Assembly (NCBI GenBank): GCA_030425745.1
Contig: JAUHZW010000132.1
Location: forward strand, 1 to 6,108
Direction of reading: 5' to 3'
Length of the DNA: 6,108 nucleotides
Source: Actinomycetes bacterium
GTDB taxonomy: Bacteria; Actinomycetota; Actinomycetes; S36-B12
Shown here: piece by piece, positions 4,995-6,108 of the stretch
How positions within the stretch are numbered: position 1 is the first letter of the stretch
Layout of the letters: every line of letters starts with the position of its first letter
Translations under genes and position numbers: made by a program
The notes under the pieces: model-generated
Told to the model about the DNA's origin: nothing
Database searches by the model: none
The model's input: only the letters and a program-made list of their open reading frames with translations

Positions 4995-5597
4995 ATGGCC
5001 AAACCCCGCGTGGATCCCACGCCCCTTCTGAGCATGCTCCCGGCTGCCTTCAGTCGTCGCCAGGCCCTGGACGCGGGCCTGTCCGACGATGTGCTCGAGC
5101 GGCTGGCCCGGGAAGGCGAACTCGCTCGTTTCGCTCATGGCTTGTACGTGGACGAGCGCGACGGGCCGCTTGACCTTGACCTGACAGAAGCCCACCTCCG
5201 TTCCCCGCACGCGACGATCTGCCTGACGTCGGCTCTGGCCCGACATGACCTCATTGACGAGATCCCCGCACGCCTGGACCTCGCGATTCCTCGTGGTGAG
5301 CATCGCGCCCGAATCGCCGCGCCGGTCCAGTGGCATCAGTACGAGCCGGCGACGTTCGCGATCGGCAGGGTTTCATTCGAGTTCGGACGTGGGTTGACCA
5401 TGGGCATCTATGACGCGCCGAGATCAATCGTCGATGCGTTCAACCCCCGAATCGGGCTGCCGCGCGAGCAGGCGATCGAGGCGCTGCGTGCATGGCTCCG
5501 GCGCAGGGGATCCCAGCCATCCACGCTGCTGGACATCGCTCAGCACTGGCCCCATGCGCGAGCCGGCTTGATCGATGTGCTGCAGGTGCTCCTGTGA
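4995..5597 (+). CDS. abiEi: Type IV toxin-antitoxin antitoxin/repressor, AbiEi family
   Basis: The product is 200 residues, within the usual size range for AbiEi. The N-terminal winged helix-turn-helix is clear: FSRRQALDAGLSDDVLERLA (19-38) then REGELARFAHGLYVDE (39-54), the family pattern of a small HTH followed by a wing ending in GLY. The C-terminal AbiEi domain shows ICLTSALARHDLIDEIPARL (75-94), LAIPRGEHRAR (96-106) and YDAPRSIVDAFNPR (139-152), the equivalent of the family's RT-DL-like segment. AbiEi proteins repress their own operon and counteract AbiEii without needing a stable protein complex, hence type IV. The inverted repeat just upstream is the likely operator. The stop overlaps the toxin start in GTGA, coupling the two. 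The related Mycobacterium tuberculosis Rv2827c shows such proteins occur in actinobacteria. Assignment to antitoxin is firm; defence against phage is inferred from the family. Confidence 0.92.
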   Translation: MAKPRVDPTPLLSMLPAAFSRRQALDAGLSDDVLERLAREGELARFAHGLYVDERDGPLDLDLTEAHLRSPHATICLTSALARHDLIDEIPARLDLAIPRGEHRARIAAPVQWHQYEPATFAIGRVSFEFGRGLTMGIYDAPRSIVDAFNPRIGLPREQAIEALRAWLRRRGSQPSTLLDIAQHWPHARAGLIDVLQVLL

Positions 5598-6108
5598 AGG
5601 TGGATCGCACTCGGCGTGGGGGAGAGCAGTACCTCGCATTGCAGGCACTCGCGCGCGCTACCGGGCAAGTGTTCGACCAGGTGGCCATGCTGTACGGGCT
5701 CGAGGGATTCTTGCGCCGGCTTGCTGCCTCCGATGATCGTGAAGCCTTTGTGCTCAAAGGTGGCGTCCTCCTCGCGGCATACGACGCCCGCCGACCCACC
5801 CGGGACGCAGACCTTCTGGCCCTCGAACTCGACAATGACCGCAGTGTCATCGAAGCGAGAATCAGCAGCATCGCGGCGATCGACATGCCCGACGGACTCG
5901 TGCTCGATGGCAGCTCGATTGTGTCGCAGGTGATCAGAGACGAAGACCAGTACTCGGGCATCCGCGTCAAGCTCACCTACATATTGGCGACGATGACCAT
6001 TCGCATCGGAGTAGACGTCAACGTTGGAGACCCCGTCTTTCCCGAACCTCAGGACATCGAGATTCCCGCGCTGCTCACCGATGGGATCACCCTGCGCGGG
6101 TACCCGCT
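5594..6108 (+). CDS. abiEii: AbiEii/AbiGii-type nucleotidyltransferase toxin, N-terminal part
   Basis: The first 171 codons are present; the gene runs off the right edge, and the missing C-terminal part is probably over 100 residues. GTG at 5594 overlaps the abiEi stop. The nucleotidyltransferase signature is complete in this part: FVLKGGVLLAAY (52-63), then RPTRDADLLAL (67-77) carrying the DxD metal-binding pair D71 and D73. SGIRVKLTYILATMTIRIGV is followed by D141 in VDVNVGD, the place of the third acidic residue, and K126 is a candidate conserved lysine. This family (DUF1814, MNT fold) includes the mycobacterial MenT toxins, which add nucleotides to tRNA acceptor ends; AbiEii is a GTP-binding nucleotidyltransferase toxin that stops growth. 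The DxD and flanking residues are intact, so the toxin is probably active if the rest is. The target RNA cannot be told from this fragment. Confidence 0.9.
   Translation, partial: MKVDRTRRGGEQYLALQALARATGQVFDQVAMLYGLEGFLRRLAASDDREAFVLKGGVLLAAYDARRPTRDADLLALELDNDRSVIEARISSIAAIDMPDGLVLDGSSIVSQVIRDEDQYSGIRVKLTYILATMTIRIGVDVNVGDPVFPEPQDIEIPALLTDGITLRGYP

Overview
The window is GC-rich throughout. Its protein types (VKOR-family and DsbA-like thiol oxidoreductases, an actinobacterial-style ResB, a VanW/YoaR-like wall protein) and frequent GTG starts point to an actinobacterium. The genus cannot be named from this sequence. Five genes can be assigned to families, one is a small membrane protein of unknown role, one is a broken gene, and one is an intact gene of unknown function.

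Left part (1 to about 3070): extracytoplasmic thiol chemistry and cytochrome c maturation. On the minus strand lie a small secreted or membrane protein (920-1201), a membrane-anchored DsbA-like oxidoreductase with a CEAC active site (139-813), and the start of a vitamin K epoxide reductase-type protein (1-142, cut by the window edge). The last two overlap by a GTGA junction. A DsbA plus VKOR pair is the standard actinobacterial disulfide-forming module. Divergent from it, resB (1362-2927) encodes one half of the System II cytochrome c synthase. Its usual partner ccsA/ccsB does not follow it here.

Middle (3069 to about 4240): a VanW-type gene keeps its membrane anchor and peptidoglycan-binding-like half but loses homology near 3737. 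About 500 bp of non-coding DNA follows, rich in unusual structure: three GGGGTGCAG repeats, a long imperfect hairpin flanked by a 10-bp direct repeat, a short GC-rich terminator-like hairpin and a tandem 12-bp repeat. This looks like the border of an inserted or rearranged segment.

Right part (4242 to the end): an unrecognised 210-residue helical protein, then an AbiE-type (type IV) toxin-antitoxin operon. The operon has an AbiEi antitoxin/repressor (4995-5597) and an AbiEii nucleotidyltransferase toxin (from 5594, cut by the window end), again joined by a GTGA overlap. Its promoter carries a 16-bp inverted repeat with arms 42 bp apart, centre to centre, that overlaps the -10 box. This fits an AbiEi autoregulatory operator. 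A further unexplained signal is a 19-bp sequence present twice (907-925 and 2961-2979), about 90 bp upstream of dsbA-like and of the VanW-type gene.

No clearly new system is proven. The best leads are the 19-bp repeat, the structured junction at 3737-4034 and the unknown gene beside AbiE.
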